Shown piece by piece: positions 33,401 through 45,453 of a stretch of DNA of 64,000 nucleotides (position 1 is the stretch's first letter; the number at the start of each line of letters is the position of its first letter). A program made the translations under genes and the position numbers. The notes below the pieces were generated by a model that did no database searches, was not told the DNA's origin, and saw only the letters and a list, made by a program, of their open reading frames with translations. Origin of the DNA: Viola odorata (lineage: Eukaryota > Streptophyta > Magnoliopsida > Malpighiales > Violaceae). The stretch lies in NCBI GenBank assembly GCA_963691705.1, contig OY829539.1:48768327-48832326 (forward strand), written 5' to 3'.

Positions 33401-36400
33401 TGGTAACAGGAAGCAATCCTGTTTTGGTTAAAGCCTTCAAGGAGGAGATGAAGGAGCAATTTGAGATGACTGATTTGGGAATGATGAGTTATTTTTTGGG
33501 TATGGAAATCAGCCAAAGTGATGAAGGAATCTTCATTTCTCAAGCTAAATATGCAAGAGAAATTCTGAAAAAGTTCAGAATTGAGGAATGCAAACCAGCT
33601 CCAACTCCACTTGCTGCAAACTTGAAGTTGCAAAAGGAAGATGCTGCTGAAAAGGTTGATGGGAAGTTGTATAGAAGTGCTATTAATTGCTTGTTGTATT
33701 TGACAGCCACAAGACCAAATTTAATGTTTGCTGCAAGTTATTTGTCAAGATTCATGCAATCTCCAAGTGTTAATCATTTCGCTGCTGTGAAAAGGGTGCT
33801 AAAGTATATCAAAGGGACTATAGATTATGGAGTTTGGTTCAAGAAGAGTTCAGATTTCAAGTTACATGCGTTTTCAGATAGCGATTGGGCAGGATCAAGT
33901 GAAGATATGAAGAGTACTTCAGGTTATACTTGTTCTTTTGGGTCTGGTATGTTCACTTGGAACTAAAAAAAGCAAGAAACAGTTGCTCAATCCACTGCTG
34001 AAGCTGAGTACATTGCAGCTGTAGCAGCAGTAAATCAAGTTATTTGGGTGAGAAAAATCTTGGAAGATTTGAAGCTGAAGCAAGAAAGTCCAACTCCTAT
34101 ATTTATTGATAATCAATCAGCTGTAGCTATTGCTAAAAATCCAGTCCAGCATGGAAGAACCAAGCATATCAAAATCAAGTATCATTTCATACGAGAAGCT
34201 GAAAGTGAAGGTGAAGTTGATCTGCAGCATTGTTATGGTCATGATCAAGTTGCTGATATTTTGACAAAAGCTTTGCCAAGAGACAAATTTGAAAAGTTTC
34301 GTATGAAACTTGGAGTATCACGCAATAGGGTCAAGGAGGAGTGTTGAAGGATGCCCCTCTTGCGTGTTGGTTGAAGGATGCCGCTCTTGTCATGTTAATG
34401 CTGCCTTGGACACTCTTGTAGATATCGCTGCCTTGGATGTAGCTCTAGTGGATGTTTTGGATATGGACGCTTGGCATGTTAACACTTGACATGTTAAAGC
34501 TTGTCACTCTTTTGGATGACATGGTGCCGCTGCTTGACATGGTGCCGCTGCTCTCTTGTGTAGTTAACACTTGTGTAGTTGTAGCTCTTGTGTAGTTGAC
34601 GCTTGAGTGGTTAACACCAAGCTGCCTCTTGCTATCATCATCACATGCCACTGCTGATCACATGCCACTGCTGTGCACTTGCCGCTGCTGTGCCTCTTGC
34701 TGTCACTTGCCGCTGCTGTGCCTTAAGTCGGTTAACTACCTTAGCTGTGTTTCCTTGTGTCAGTACTTGTGTCAGTACTTGTGTCAGTGATTGACTTTAT
34801 GTACTTTAGCTTGTAAGATCTAGCCACGTGTGCCTTTTTATAAGAATTTAGAATCTCTACTACTTATAAATACCCCTGTAATATATTTCGTGTAAGACTT
34901 TTGGTGAATTAAATGAGAAAAACACTCTTTGCTGCTAAACATAAAACAATTCCAGAATCATCATCAACCTTCATCAACCTTCAAAACCAACACAATTTTA
35001 TGAAGTTACAACCAGGAAACTTGTTTTCACTGATGGATCGGTTCATTGATATCACTAAGTAAATGAATTTGTCATGTTGGAGTTGTTAGTTGTGTACCAT
35101 GCATATGATTGACTATTAGATAATATAATCTTCCCGTAGAGCTTTACCAAAATCACACATCTAGCAACTGAAAGGGCAAACAATTTCTACTAACCCATTG
35201 CCATTAGACCACTTTTTTCCACTATGCAAGTTTGCATATTAGTTCAGAATCAAAAATAGGAAGCTATAGTTGATTAGTGGACACCATGGTCTTGGTTGAG
35301 GGAACTAGTGCTGTCTCCTACTTATGCTCTTTAATGAGTGTCTTCCACATGGCTGGAGGTAGCCCTAAAACTCATGAAAGCAAAATAGTACACAGGAAAT
35401 GTCACATCTTGCTAGAGAATGCAGCTGATGATGCTACTCACACTGCAAACAAGTAATGCTGTTGTCTTCCCAATGTATGCCCAATAAGGGCCTGATGGGA
35501 CCTATATATTTATTTATTTTCCATTTACTAGGGCAACCTTCTCTTAGGACGACCAATATTAGTAAAAACACCTAGAAATGTTCAAAACAAGTGGTCCTAG
35601 CATCATGCAAGATAATTAATTGCTACAGTGGCTGAACCCATTAAAACTGCAAACTAGACAACAAAAAAACACCATTTCAATGTAATATTTTGATCCAAGA
35701 AAAAGGTGAGAATTTTAAATGTAAAAGGAATTTCCTTTTAGCAACTCTAAAGATGTTTGTCATATCTTGCACCATATGGAATATCACAGCCAGGGCATTG
35801 AAGAAAACGTTTTAGATGGTACAAATAGAGCAGGCAGTCGCTGGAAGATTTAAAAAATTCAAGACAAAGGGTGTGGGTGCAAGTTTTTCTTTTTTCTTTT
35901 TACAAAGGGGCAACGTGAATAAAAACGGTTCAAATCCAGCCAAAAACAGTTCATGACCCACAAGAAAACCTTAAAGCAAATAGAGTACTTAGGATTCAAT
36001 AGTTGAACAAGTCCAGTTTATCTGAAAGGCACTTACTTTCCAGGAGCAACAAAGGGAACGCCCTTTTTGGAATTGGCAGGGATATCTCCTTGTAAACCTG
36101 GGATGATCTCTGTTAATGCTTGAACAATCCCATGATCCTCACTGTAGCTTTCATAGCAGCGACCCCACCTCGGATCCCGGCAAACCTATATGGAAGCAGA
36201 GATTGGAAAATAAATTACAAACTACAAGAACACTGGATCAAGTTTTTCTACAGCAATCTGTTACTAGGTTTATTACCGCAATACAAGGAGCAAACACATA
36301 AGGGATTCCTGTAGCTCTAACTTCAAGTGCAGTTGCTTCTCCAATCCTTCTCACAAGCTTAGGATCCCTGAAGCACATTAAAAATCATTATAATTGTTGG

Positions 36401-38687
36401 AAGTCAACACCAACCTCAGCGTTAACGGGTAGCGTCATCATGCAAAGGCATGTTAACAAAGCAACAGCAAAAGGGTGTTATGAAGCACAAGCAAAGTGGC
36501 GTTATCAAGCTATCAAGCAAAAGTGGCGTTATCAAGCAAAGTAGCGTTAACAACCAAAGTTAGCATTATCAAGAAAAAGGGCGTTATCAAGCAAAAATAT
36601 TTATCTACTTTATTTTGCAAGCTGTAATTTTATGGTATGCACAGTTATAGTTAAGAGAAGAGTGTAGAAGAGTGTAGAACGTATAGGTAGATTATAAAAG
36701 GATGTGTATGTAGTGTAGAATGTGTGTTAGAACAAACGTTCCCACCAAAAGAGAGAGTGAGAAATGTGCACACTGTGCACCACTCTCATCATCATCAAAA
36801 AAGTTTGTCAGGAGAGGAGTGTTCAGCAAAACTTCTCTCTCAAATCATTAAATCATGTTTGGTTCTACCATGATGTAGAACAAGAAAATTTGTGTGATTC
36901 TACCAACGTAGAACACAAAATATGTTTCTGTGTGCGGTTCTACAAACAAGGTTGTAGAACAGAAATTTTCTGGAAAGAATTTGTGTCTGTAAAATATTTC
37001 TCATCTATAATATTTTCTCATCTTTTAGTTCCTTCAAATCTTTTAGTTTTTAAATTTCAACATGATAGCGGAGTTTTTTTTTATCTGAAGGGTCTTGTGA
37101 AAGCACACCATCAAGCACACCAGCAGAACTAACAGCAGCTGCACCAGTAGCAGCAGCAACAGCCACAGCAACACATGAAGAAGAAGCCACAGCAGCGACA
37201 TCGGACACAGATGCAAAGGTCACAGAAACCAGCAGCAGCAGAACTTGGCAGCGGATGAAGTTGCAATTGAGAGAGATGAGCTGATTTTATTCATGTGGCC
37301 AAGAAAATTAAGTTGGTGTTGAGGGGGAGTGTTGGAAGTCAACACCAACCTCAACGTTAACGGGTAGCGTTATCATGCAAAGGCAAGTTAACAAAGCAAC
37401 AACAAAAGGGTGTTATCAAGCACAAGCAAAGTGGCGTTATCAAGCTATCAAGCAAAAGTGGCGTTATCAAACAAAGTAGCGTTAACAAACAAAGTTAGCG
37501 TTATCAAGAAAAATGGGTGTTATCAAGAAAAATGGCGTTATCAAGCAAAAATATTTGTCTACTTTATTTTGCCAGCTGTAATTTTATGGTGTGCACAGCT
37601 GTAGTTAAGAGAAGAGTGTAGAACGTATAAGTAGATTATAAAAGGATGTGTATGTAGTGTAGAATGTGTGTTGGAACAAACATTCCCACCAAAAGAGAGA
37701 GTGAGAAATATGCACACTGTGCACCACTCTCATCATCATCAAAAAAGTTTGTCAGGAGAGGAGTGTTCAGCAAAACCTCTCAAATCATCAAATCATGTTT
37801 GGTTCTTCTACCATGATGTAGAACAAGAAAGTTTGTGTGATTCTACCAACATAGAACACAAAATATGTTTCTGTGTGCGGTTCTACAAACAAGGCTATAG
37901 AACATAAATTTTCTGAAAAGAATTTGTGTCTGTAAAATATTTTCATCTATAATATTCTCATCTTTTAGTTCTACAAAATCTCTCTTAAATTTCAACAATA
38001 ATCCATCACAAAGATTATATGTTGCTTATTATTTATCACTAACTCAGATTACGAAAATTCTTTGGGTCAACAATACCTTGTAACTCCAAGCCCCACATTG
38101 TGAGGAAAGATGGTGGCTTTATAAACATTGTTGTGGCCATGAACAGCATCAATCCCATAAAGCATTGGGATTCCGAGGCGAGTGGACAGAGAACCCTTTT
38201 GGATTTCATTAACCATCTGCACCCAAGTCTCTGCTGAAGCTTTTGGTGCTGGTACACTTCCTACACCACCCAGCACACTCCCTACGCACAACACATCACC
38301 CATTTACTATTCGTCATTAGAAATACCGGCGTCGCAAGATAGTCAGTATACCGAGATACATCAAACATTGAGTCATATCATCCATCATTTTCACTACAAA
38401 ATGTTTCCAGTAATTTCATACAGTAGAAAACAGAGCAGTCGAAGTAGGTGTGAGTTATATGTACCGATGAAATACTGGGTCATGACATCTGGGGTTGCAA
38501 CACTGCGCTCTATCTGCACCATTTGTCCAATCTTTTCTTGTAAAGTCATCCGTTTCATCAAATCTTTGATTCTAGCACCCAATGGCTGGTTTGGGTCTTT
38601 GTATTTTGCTTGAAAATCAGCAGCAGAAGCTAAAGCCAAGCAGCTTAACAGCAGGAAACCCCATATGGGTAGAGAAAGTCTCCCCAT
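27482..38687 (-). CDS. GH3 beta-glucosidase (exo-glucanase type), intact, retroelements in introns
   Basis: This is a predicted secreted GH3 enzyme that removes terminal glucose from beta-glucans of the wall. Nine coding exons join in frame: 38687-38465, 38281-38077, 36367-36277, 36185-36037, 29327-29084, 28978-28874, 28731-28549, 28458-28254 and 27966-27482, giving 629 residues, the usual length. A signal peptide of about 22 residues ([20 protein letters not shown]) is followed by the (beta/alpha)8 domain. The nucleophile Asp is in SDWQG near residue 310. The C-terminal domain has the GEPPYAE region near 511-516, where the acid/base Glu is expected. Exon 5 needs the AG at 29328-29329 to keep frame. 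Intron 2 holds the LTR element 36395-37997 and intron 4 the Copia element 29433-34992, both antisense. A TATA-like TATAAG lies near 39102-39107. No inactivating lesion is seen. Confidence 0.9.
29433..30043 (+). repeat. 5' LTR of the intron Copia element
   Basis: This 611-bp LTR has TG..CA ends. A TATA-like acttataaatacc lies at about 29931-29943, near the expected U3/R border. Confidence 0.94.
30046..30057 (+). other. Primer-binding site of the intron Copia element
   Basis: TGGTAGCGGAGC lies two bases after the 5' LTR, the same sequence as in the elements at 12434-12446 and 59570-59581. Confidence 0.75.
30187..34347 (+). pseudogene. Copia gag-pol polyprotein with two stops; four-knuckle gag
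   Basis: One frame runs from the ATG at 30187 to a TGA at 34345-34347, just inside the 3' LTR. It is broken only by TAG at 32200-32202 (in the integrase, where a Gln is usual) and TAA at 33964-33966 (start of the last RNase H part). The gag domain is followed by four CX2CX4HX4C knuckles whose first Cys are residues 257, 276, 295 and 314, an exact 19-residue period. Then come protease WYLDSG, the integrase zinc-binding and core motifs ([15 protein letters not shown]), reverse transcriptase with LYVDDLL, and RNase H with SDSDWAG. Most Copia gags have one knuckle. Confidence 0.93.
34342..34992 (+). repeat. 3' LTR of the intron Copia element
   Basis: This 651-bp LTR is longer than its partner by exactly the sum of three tandem duplications, around 34523-34550 (18 bp), 34755-34790 (12 bp) and 34965-34985 (10 bp). 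Confidence 0.94.
34998..36036. other. Remaining part of GH3 intron 4
   Basis: AT-rich intron sequence right of the Copia insertion. No gene, repeat or regulatory element is recognised. Confidence 0.6.
36395..37062 (+). repeat. 5' LTR of the short LTR element
   Basis: This 668-bp LTR begins with a cluster of imperfect gcgttatcaagcaaa-like repeats (about 36470-36600). TATA-like gattataaaagga is at about 36691. Confidence 0.93.
37330..37997 (+). repeat. 3' LTR of the short LTR element
   Basis: This LTR has the same length as the left copy with scattered differences, and repeats the gcgttatcaagcaaa-like cluster at about 37405-37550. Confidence 0.93.
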
Positions 38688-39469
38688 TGAGTACCCAAAT
38701 CAGTCTACTCAACTGAAAATCAGGAGAGGTAACGATGGTTAGTCAGCAACTAAAAACAAGGTGCAAAAGACAGTTGCTTTAACTTGAAAAAAGAAGAAAA
38801 AACTGTACCCAGGAAAAACTATCAAGAACAGAACTTTTTTTCTTTTTTGAACAGAGGATCAAGAACAGAACAGAGAGGAACAGAGCAGAGGAGCTTAAGG
38901 GATAGCAAGAAACTACTCACAAGTAACGGAGGAAAAGGGAACTGGGCTGGTGAGGTGAAGCGCGCGACTCAGTAGTCGATGATGGAATTCAAATATGAAG
39001 TTAGCGAAGAAAGAGGAAGGTGGAGGGTGGAGAGTGGAGAGAGAGCATGTGCAGGTGGGTGTGAGGTGCATGCAGAGTAATGCAACAAACTCCCTTGGCG
39101 CTACTTATAGAAACTATCGGTAGCTGTGCCTTTGTAACTTTTTAGAGACTCGAGGAGATTTCTTGATTTGAGAAAAAAAACAGTTTTGTCGTCTTTCCAA
39201 TTTTTCAGAAAAAGAAAACAGACGTTCGGAATTGTGTTTGGGGAGTAGGAAACGGAAGAAAATATGCCCACAGAAGGAGAGCGAAAGAGGACCCATTGTT
39301 CTAAGTTCTAACCATTTCATTGCCACCCATTAAGCAACCAGTTCTAAGCTCTAACCATTCCATTCTATAATATCCACTCCAAAAAAAAAAACGAGTTATA
39401 CATATTTATAAATTTTGTTCACGTTTAGTTATTATCTACTTACTCTATTACATGAGAATAAAAGTTATA
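38688..39469 (-). promoter_or_regulatory. 5' UTR and promoter of the intact GH3 gene
   Basis: Reading leftward, TATAAG near 39102-39107 is followed by a leader. A possible 5'-UTR intron (donor near 38921, acceptor near 38713) lies before the ATG at 38687. Both GH3 copies therefore seem to have a leader intron. No other open frame is convincing. Confidence 0.4.
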
Positions 39470-39596
39470 CTACCTCCGGTTCCAAATAAACATCGTTTTA
39501 GGATTTACTTTTATCGTAACTTTTACTTGTATTTTTAGTATTAAACCTACTGAATATTGGGATGCGAGGAAGTCATTTGTTTGGAACTAGAGGGAG
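39470..39596. mobile_element. Stowaway-like MITE
   Basis: This 127-bp element is flanked by TA. The left end is CTACCTCCGGTTCCAAATAA and the right end, reverse-complemented, is CTCCCTCTAGTTCCAAACAA. CTCCCTC-type ends with a TA target are typical of Stowaway/mariner MITEs. Confidence 0.75.
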
Positions 39597-40234
39597 TACT
39601 TTATCTATTTTGTGCAAGTAATTTGTTGGAAATCACCAATATTACGGTGTATTAAGTGTTTTCATGTTAGCAACCACTATTTTTGTGGCTCTTTCTCACT
39701 CGTTTGGGAATTAATTTAGAGAAACTCCCGATGAACAAATCTGATTGATAACAGTTTAGGTGTCATTTTTAAAAGTAATCTGGTGCCAATTGTTCAACTT
39801 TGCTAATTTACATGCTTCTCAAAGAGCCATAGCTTCAGCTGCAATGATAGAGGAAGCCTTTACCGAGTAAGTTGCCTACTGCTGGTGTTTTCATATTTTT
39901 TCTTTTGTCAATTTCTATGTTTTTGTTCATTCAATGGGCCCAAACCCATTTCAGGTTTACAAGTTAAAGAGTTAGACCATGAGCCCAAACAAATGGGCCC
40001 AGACAAATAAAATTACATGAGCAAACAACATAATTGTTAGTGGTCTTTTTATTTGAACAAGGATTTTATACTCGCAAGTATGATCATCAAATCAGTAGTC
40101 AACTACTAAAATTCTTTGGTGCCTACCCAAGAATGATGCCTTTCAATTTAATTTACAGAGGAAAAAAGATTAGATGTAATCTCAAAAAATACAAACCATC
40201 TCAGTAGCAAAACTGCAGTGTAGACTCCTCCTTC
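39597..40234. other. Intergenic DNA
   Basis: AT-rich sequence between the MITE and the PPR gene's 3' end. No gene is visible. Confidence 0.5.
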
Positions 40235-42196
40235 TTACCAGTAATCTCCACAGGAACATTTCCCTTCTCGGAAATGGTGAAATCTACTGGCATCGCGAAC
40301 GACAATTTCTCTGTTCTTGATATCGGATATAAACTTTATAGCAACATGGCAGTCCCTGCAGATTCGCAAGTTCTTCATTACTCTTATTGGCGTGCCCAGT
40401 GGAGTGTGCATTAAGGCAAAGGCAATGGCTAACTTCTCACTGTGATGGACCAAGCTGTTTTCCTTCTCCTCAGTGTCCATATCATGCAAAACTAAACTAG
40501 TATCAGGGACATATCCGCGCAGCTTCATTTCCTCAGTTAATTCTTTCAAATACAGATCAATCGCTTGTGACCATGGATGGGAATCCTCACCCATTCTAAA
40601 CTGGTACACTTGATTCTTCAGTTCCAACCAGCTTACACCTGGTTCCTTCTTTACATTCCTATCTTTCATGGCTTTCCTCACCAGGGAAACATCCTTCCAT
40701 CTCTTGGCGGAAGCATGGATGTTTGAGAGTAGGACATAAGATCCCGAATCAGAAGGATCAACTTTTAGAACTTCTTCAGAAATCCTTCTGGCCATATTAG
40801 CGTTCTTGTGGATTTTACAAGCAGACAACAAAGTTTTCCAAATGACAGCATCAGCTTTTATGGGCATTGATCTTATCATGGTCTCTGCTTCATCCAAACA
40901 CCCTGCCCTACCCAATAGATCAGCTACACAAGTGTAATGTTCGATTCTTGGCTTCACTCCATATTTGTCCACCATTAATTCAAAAAATTCCATGCCTTTA
41001 TCTTTCAACCCACAATGACTACAGGCATAAAGCAAACTGAGAAAAGTAACATCGTTTGCCTCCAAATCATGCTGCTCCATCTTCTCAAACAACTCAATGG
41101 CTTCCTTACCTCTTCCATGGAACCCGTAAGCAGCAATCATCGAGCTCCACACCACAATATCCGGAACACTACATTCGTGTAAAGCTTTCACGGATTCATC
41201 TAAACATCCACACTTCGAATACATGCTGATCAACGAACTAATTACTCCAAAAGCAGAAGAAGCGCCTGCCTTGAACACCTCAGCATGAACCTGTTGTCCT
41301 AGCCCAAGAACGGCCAATTCTGAACAAGAACTAATTACAGACACAAACGTAATTCTATCAGGCATAAGGCCGGCCATTTTCATCATGATGTATTGATGTA
41401 TAACTCCCTCTGGATTACCGTGTTGAGCATTCCCCGCAATAAGAGTGTTCCAAGCGATCACATTACGTTCGGGCAGAGACTTGATAACTTTCTCCCCTTC
41501 TCCCAAACACCCACTTTTCATGTACATAAGAGCCAAAGAGTTCCCAACAACCAAATTGAAATGAAACCCTGATTTTATTATGTAAGCGTGAACCTGCCTG
41601 CCGGAACAGGAGGCCCTCAAGCCTGCGCAAGCCCTAAGCACACTACCCAGAGTGAACTCATCAGGCAAAAACCCAGACTCATGCATTCGCCTAAACAACC
41701 CCAAAGCCTGTTCGTTGAGCTCAAAATGGATTGAGGCAGCAACCATGGCATTCCAGGAAGCAACATTTCTTTCAGGCATATCATCAAACACTTTAAAGGC
41801 GCTCTCTAAATCGCCACTTTTCACATAAGCGTCGATCAGAATGTTGCAAGACATGATGTTCCTCCTAGGCATGATACTAAACAGAGTGAGAGAATTTCCT
41901 AGTTCTCCGAGTTTGGAGTAAACATTGAGGAGATGATTGGTGACGAACTTGTTGTGGATAAAGTAACCAGAAGTGAGGACCAAAGAATGGAGCTGTTTCG
42001 CCGGAGAAAGTGCATTTTTGGGTATGCAAGACTGGAGAAGGAGAGAAATCAGAGATGGGTCCTCCCATATCTGGGATTTTGCAGTCAAATTGGCTGCGAT
42101 GGCGGCGGCGGCGGAGGAGGAGATTGTTTCTGGTATGTCAGTGGAGAAGAAACGGCGCGAGTAAATGCGCGGACACAACACCTTTCCTCCCATCAA
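40235..42196 (-). CDS. PLS-class PPR protein with E and DYW domains (At2g41080-like)
   Basis: This intronless 653-residue protein is typical of plant PLS-type pentatricopeptide repeat genes, whose members bind organelle RNA and direct C-to-U editing. An Arg/Ser-rich N-terminus ([18 protein letters not shown]) suggests mitochondrial or plastid import. PPR repeats cover about residues 80-500, followed by E/E+ motifs and a DYW deaminase-like domain. That domain has HSEKLAIAF (the HxE of the deaminase), CRDCH (the CxxC-type zinc ligands) and ends CSCGDYW. From recall, the order and wording of the repeats closely match Arabidopsis At2g41080. The frame has no lesion. The start used is the first Met of the open frame. 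Confidence 0.93.
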   Translation of the reverse strand: MMGGKVLCPRIYSRRFFSTDIPETISSSAAAAIAANLTAKSQIWEDPSLISLLLQSCIPKNALSPAKQLHSLVLTSGYFIHNKFVTNHLLNVYSKLGELGNSLTLFSIMPRRNIMSCNILIDAYVKSGDLESAFKVFDDMPERNVASWNAMVAASIHFELNEQALGLFRRMHESGFLPDEFTLGSVLRACAGLRASCSGRQVHAYIIKSGFHFNLVVGNSLALMYMKSGCLGEGEKVIKSLPERNVIAWNTLIAGNAQHGNPEGVIHQYIMMKMAGLMPDRITFVSVISSCSELAVLGLGQQVHAEVFKAGASSAFGVISSLISMYSKCGCLDESVKALHECSVPDIVVWSSMIAAYGFHGRGKEAIELFEKMEQHDLEANDVTFLSLLYACSHCGLKDKGMEFFELMVDKYGVKPRIEHYTCVADLLGRAGCLDEAETMIRSMPIKADAVIWKTLLSACKIHKNANMARRISEEVLKVDPSDSGSYVLLSNIHASAKRWKDVSLVRKAMKDRNVKKEPGVSWLELKNQVYQFRMGEDSHPWSQAIDLYLKELTEEMKLRGYVPDTSLVLHDMDTEEKENSLVHHSEKLAIAFALMHTPLGTPIRVMKNLRICRDCHVAIKFISDIKNREIVVRDASRFHHFREGKCSCGDYW

Positions 42197-42885
42197 ATTT
42201 TAAAAGTTCATACATGTTTGGTTTTAATTAAACAAGGAAAAAATAGTAACAGCTTCACGGCCCAAACGCAGGCCCAAAATCAGGCCCAATTCTCAACCAA
42301 ACTATAAGTCATCTAAACTTGACTGAGCTTAGGCCCATCCATAGTAGAAAGGAGAAAAAAACTTCTGAAAGAAAATATATGTTGAATTTTATTACGGCAA
42401 CACCGATCACATATGGAAATGAGATTGGATGTTCAATTTTATTCATTTTCCAATCTTTTTGGTGGAAAACACGATTTTCAGTCATATTCATTTTATTAAC
42501 ATATTCAAATCCTCTTAATTATCACAGTCTTAAAAATAGGAACGTAAAAAAAATTCAAACCTTTTTGTAAATTATTTTTTCTGGGTTTTTTGTTCTTTTT
42601 TTTTTTTTTTAAATCATATAATTTTTTTTGAAATTTTTCGTATTCTTAGAAATTTGTTTCCTATTTTTTATTTTTTTCTTTTTCATTTAATTTTTCATAT
42701 TCTGAAATTTTCATATTCTATTTCCTATTTTTTTATGGTATAATATTTTTTTCATTATTATATGAGAAATAGTATGACATTTTAAAAATATTTGTGCAGG
42801 GTATAATGAGCTTGTATTATTTTGTATAAATTAACTCACCATCTTCTCAAATCTTACAACCATTTGATTTCACCTATCACAGATG
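42197..42885. other. AT-rich intergenic DNA
   Basis: Upstream region of the PPR gene. Long T-rich tracts occur at 42585-42760. No gene is seen. Confidence 0.5.
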
Positions 42886-44260
42886 TAGGAGTGTGCATTA
42901 GAAATTTCGGATAAGATTTCAATAAGTTCGAATTTAGATAAGTTTGGATGGGCTTTTGTCGGATTTTTTATAAGTAAATCCGATTCCAATTCAATGATTT
43001 CAGATTCGTATAAATTCAGTCGAATTTTTCGCATTTTTTTGGATGGGCCAGCCCATTGGGCTTTTTAAAACTTTAATCAAAACAATAATCACGATTGGTT
43101 AAACTGTAAACCATAAACCCTAAACCAACCCTAAACCCCAAACCCTAAACCCTAAAACCCAAACCATATTTATATGGAAGTCTTGCATGTGATTCTCAGC
43201 CACATTCTCACATGTCTAGAGGCCACGCCCTCTCGTGCCTCTTGGCCACACTCGCTCGCGCCTCTCGGCCATGTTCGAGCATGTTATAGGCCAAACCCTC
43301 TTATCTCGGTCTATGCTCGCCCTTCACCTAGGGCAAGACCTTCATCCGATCTCGAACCTTTTAGATAGTACTTCCGTAGCTACACTCGCTACCCTAATCT
43401 AACCTCGTCCCCTTTTAGATAGCGCACTACCGGCTCTCAACACGGACTTAACTAGAAGTGGCCATAACCGTAAAGCCATCATGGCAGCGCCCAATCCATG
43501 ACACAAATTACTCGCTCGCACACCTATGCCGCAATGCATAAGAGAAACTCACTTAAACAAGCATACTCGTGTATCTTGCCTAGGGAAAAGGTGGAGAGCT
43601 ATCACACTCAGAAGACTTCCTTTCACATAACCGATAAGGGACAATTCGTCAAATTCTTGAAACACCGGCGTATCTCAGGGCCTATGTTAAGGCTAGACTT
43701 GAACACCAAGGCCTAGAACTTAACACACATTTTCTTTGTTTAAACTATCGTCATCGTTTTCCAGCACCAGACTGGACCACCACGATCGCTGACCAGTCAC
43801 TTGCGACAACAACATCATCACCACCGAATCCTCTTCCCCCCTTCTCTGCAGCATCATTGGTTGCTTTCCGTTCGTCACCGTTGGCATCCGTTAATACCAT
43901 CATCCTCCGCTCCCCCTCCCTCCGGGGCATTTGAGGAATAAAAAATGCTAACTAGTAAGTTGAATGAAAATTCTGCCAAATTGCACCTATTTTGGCAAAA
44001 ATTCTGATGATGAATTGAATTTGATTGAAAGAAAGCATAACAAACACTAAATTTGCTGAGATTTCATTTTAATTATTTTGATCAAATGAGGTGGGCGGGT
44101 GCTTGACCTGCGGGTATGGGTTTGGAGCATGTCAGATTACTTCGGATTCTAAAAATCGGATATTCGGAATCCGAAAAATTTCGGACATCATTGAAGTTCC
44201 ATCCAAAAATCTTCGGATTCCGACCGAACTTTGAGCTCGGATCGGATCGGGTGAGTCCTA
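42886..44260. mobile_element. Probable non-autonomous hAT-like element
   Basis: The left end TAGGAGTGTGCATT and the right end (reverse-complemented TAGGACTCACCC) share TAGGA. Flanks cacagatg (42878-42885) and cacacatg (44261-44268) match at 7 of 8 bases, fitting an aged 8-bp target duplication. Both ends contain subterminal repeats of ttcgga / tccgaa. The 1,375-bp interior has no transposase. It holds telomere-like repeats at 43101-43166 and a GC-rich stretch (43168-43730) of unknown origin. Confidence 0.5.
43101..43166. repeat. Interstitial telomere-like repeats
   Basis: Imperfect repeats of the plant telomere unit (ccctaaa) occur about six times, for example aaaccctaaaccctaaaa at 43140-43157, inside the hAT-like element. 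Confidence 0.7.
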
Positions 44261-45453
44261 CACACATGTAGTATCTTCCATTGTATACAGAAACAACCTA
44301 TAATTATACATGTAGTCCATCTCTTGTATACAGAAATCTGTTACTATTCTGCCGTGCAGCATCTGCAAATTCTAGTATTTTTGTGTCCTACTCCTAGGTT
44401 AGGAGATGACCAGTTTACTTACACAGTATGACCTGTCTCCAACTGTAAAAACACCACCGCTCTCCAAGCATTTCTCTGTAAAAAGTGAGCGTTTGAAGAA
44501 AGTAATTTTTCACTTGTTCGCCATTTTCCACTGCAGGAACCTCTCCACATTGTCCAGTCCACAGAGCTGTCTCACGGTAGGCATCGTGGCAGGAACCTCC
44601 AAATTGAAGCGAAGCTCGTCTTCAGAACCCCACGAGCGAAGCTGTTTTCGAGCTTCTAGAATAGCTGCTCTTGTCGCACAATGGACTGAGACTGCTAGGA
44701 GCATGGGTGGCTCGCCAGAAGCTGCATAAAAAATACACACAACTTTCACCAACTGATAGTATATAACATTTTCTGCATATGTTATATACAGGAGTGTAAA
44801 GATTTCAGTGAGGGTAAAATTTCCGAAACCAAATGAGCTTCTGGATACGAACAGAATTCGAACTGCATTGGTCAGATCAGAAAGGCAAAATCCAGGCAAA
44901 TACTAGCACAAGGCAGTCTATACTACTATCTTTCTTAGCCACCCAAACGGCCCTAGAGCATCAATGACTTAAATCACAAGAAAACAGTTTTATACTTCCG
45001 ATGAATGGAGAAAAATCATCGTAGATGGTTTTGTATTTTTACCTTTTGACGAGAGAACACGTTTTTTGTGATGCCCACTGTTAAACAATTCAACATTGAA
45101 CTCTTTCGGTATGGTGTCTAATGTAGGGATCTTATATTTCCATGTACTGTCAGCAACTATCATTCCTTCAGAGTTTGCAGTGTATTCTTCAAGCATATAA
45201 AACCCAATGCCTTGTACGAACGCTCCTTCGATCTGCAAATACCAGTTCACACTTCGTAAACCAAAAAAGACATTTTTGGCAAAAGAACAAAACAAGCCTT
45301 CCTCAACCATGTAATATAAGGAAGAGCCATTTTATGGCACCTGTGAAAATATATGATAAACTCGGGCGCCTTAATGAATTATCTGATTGATGACTAAGTG
45401 AAAACGTTGTCACTTAAAAGTTACAACTCCATAATCTAAGATTGGTAGCACTT

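Larger units (their letters stand above)
29433..34992 (+). mobile_element. Copia LTR retrotransposon in intron 4 of the GH3 gene
   Basis: The element is 5,560 bp, with LTRs 29433-30043 (611 bp) and 34342-34992 (651 bp), both TGTTGAAGG..ACCAACA. The target duplication caatt is at 29428-29432 and 34993-34997. The primer-binding site is at 30046-30057 and the polypurine tract at 34333-34341. The LTRs differ by about nine substitutions plus three short tandem duplications (18, 12 and 10 bp) present only in the right copy. The inserted strand is opposite to the host gene. Confidence 0.96.
36395..37997 (+). mobile_element. Non-autonomous short LTR element (TRIM-like) in GH3 intron 2
   Basis: Two 668-bp LTRs (36395-37062 and 37330-37997), TGTTGGAAG..TTCAACA, enclose only 267 bp. 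The target duplication ataat is at 36390-36394 and 37998-38002. A primer-site-like tgatagcggag follows the left LTR and the polypurine tract gagggggag (37321-37329) precedes the right one. The interior has no pol; its Gln/His codon-rich part (cagcagcaac-like) may be a gag remnant. The LTRs are longer than in classical TRIMs. Confidence 0.95.

Noticed and set aside
36764..37132. 122-codon frame in the short LTR element
   Set aside because: It spans the LTR and interior; the matching frame in the right LTR is broken and no homology is apparent.
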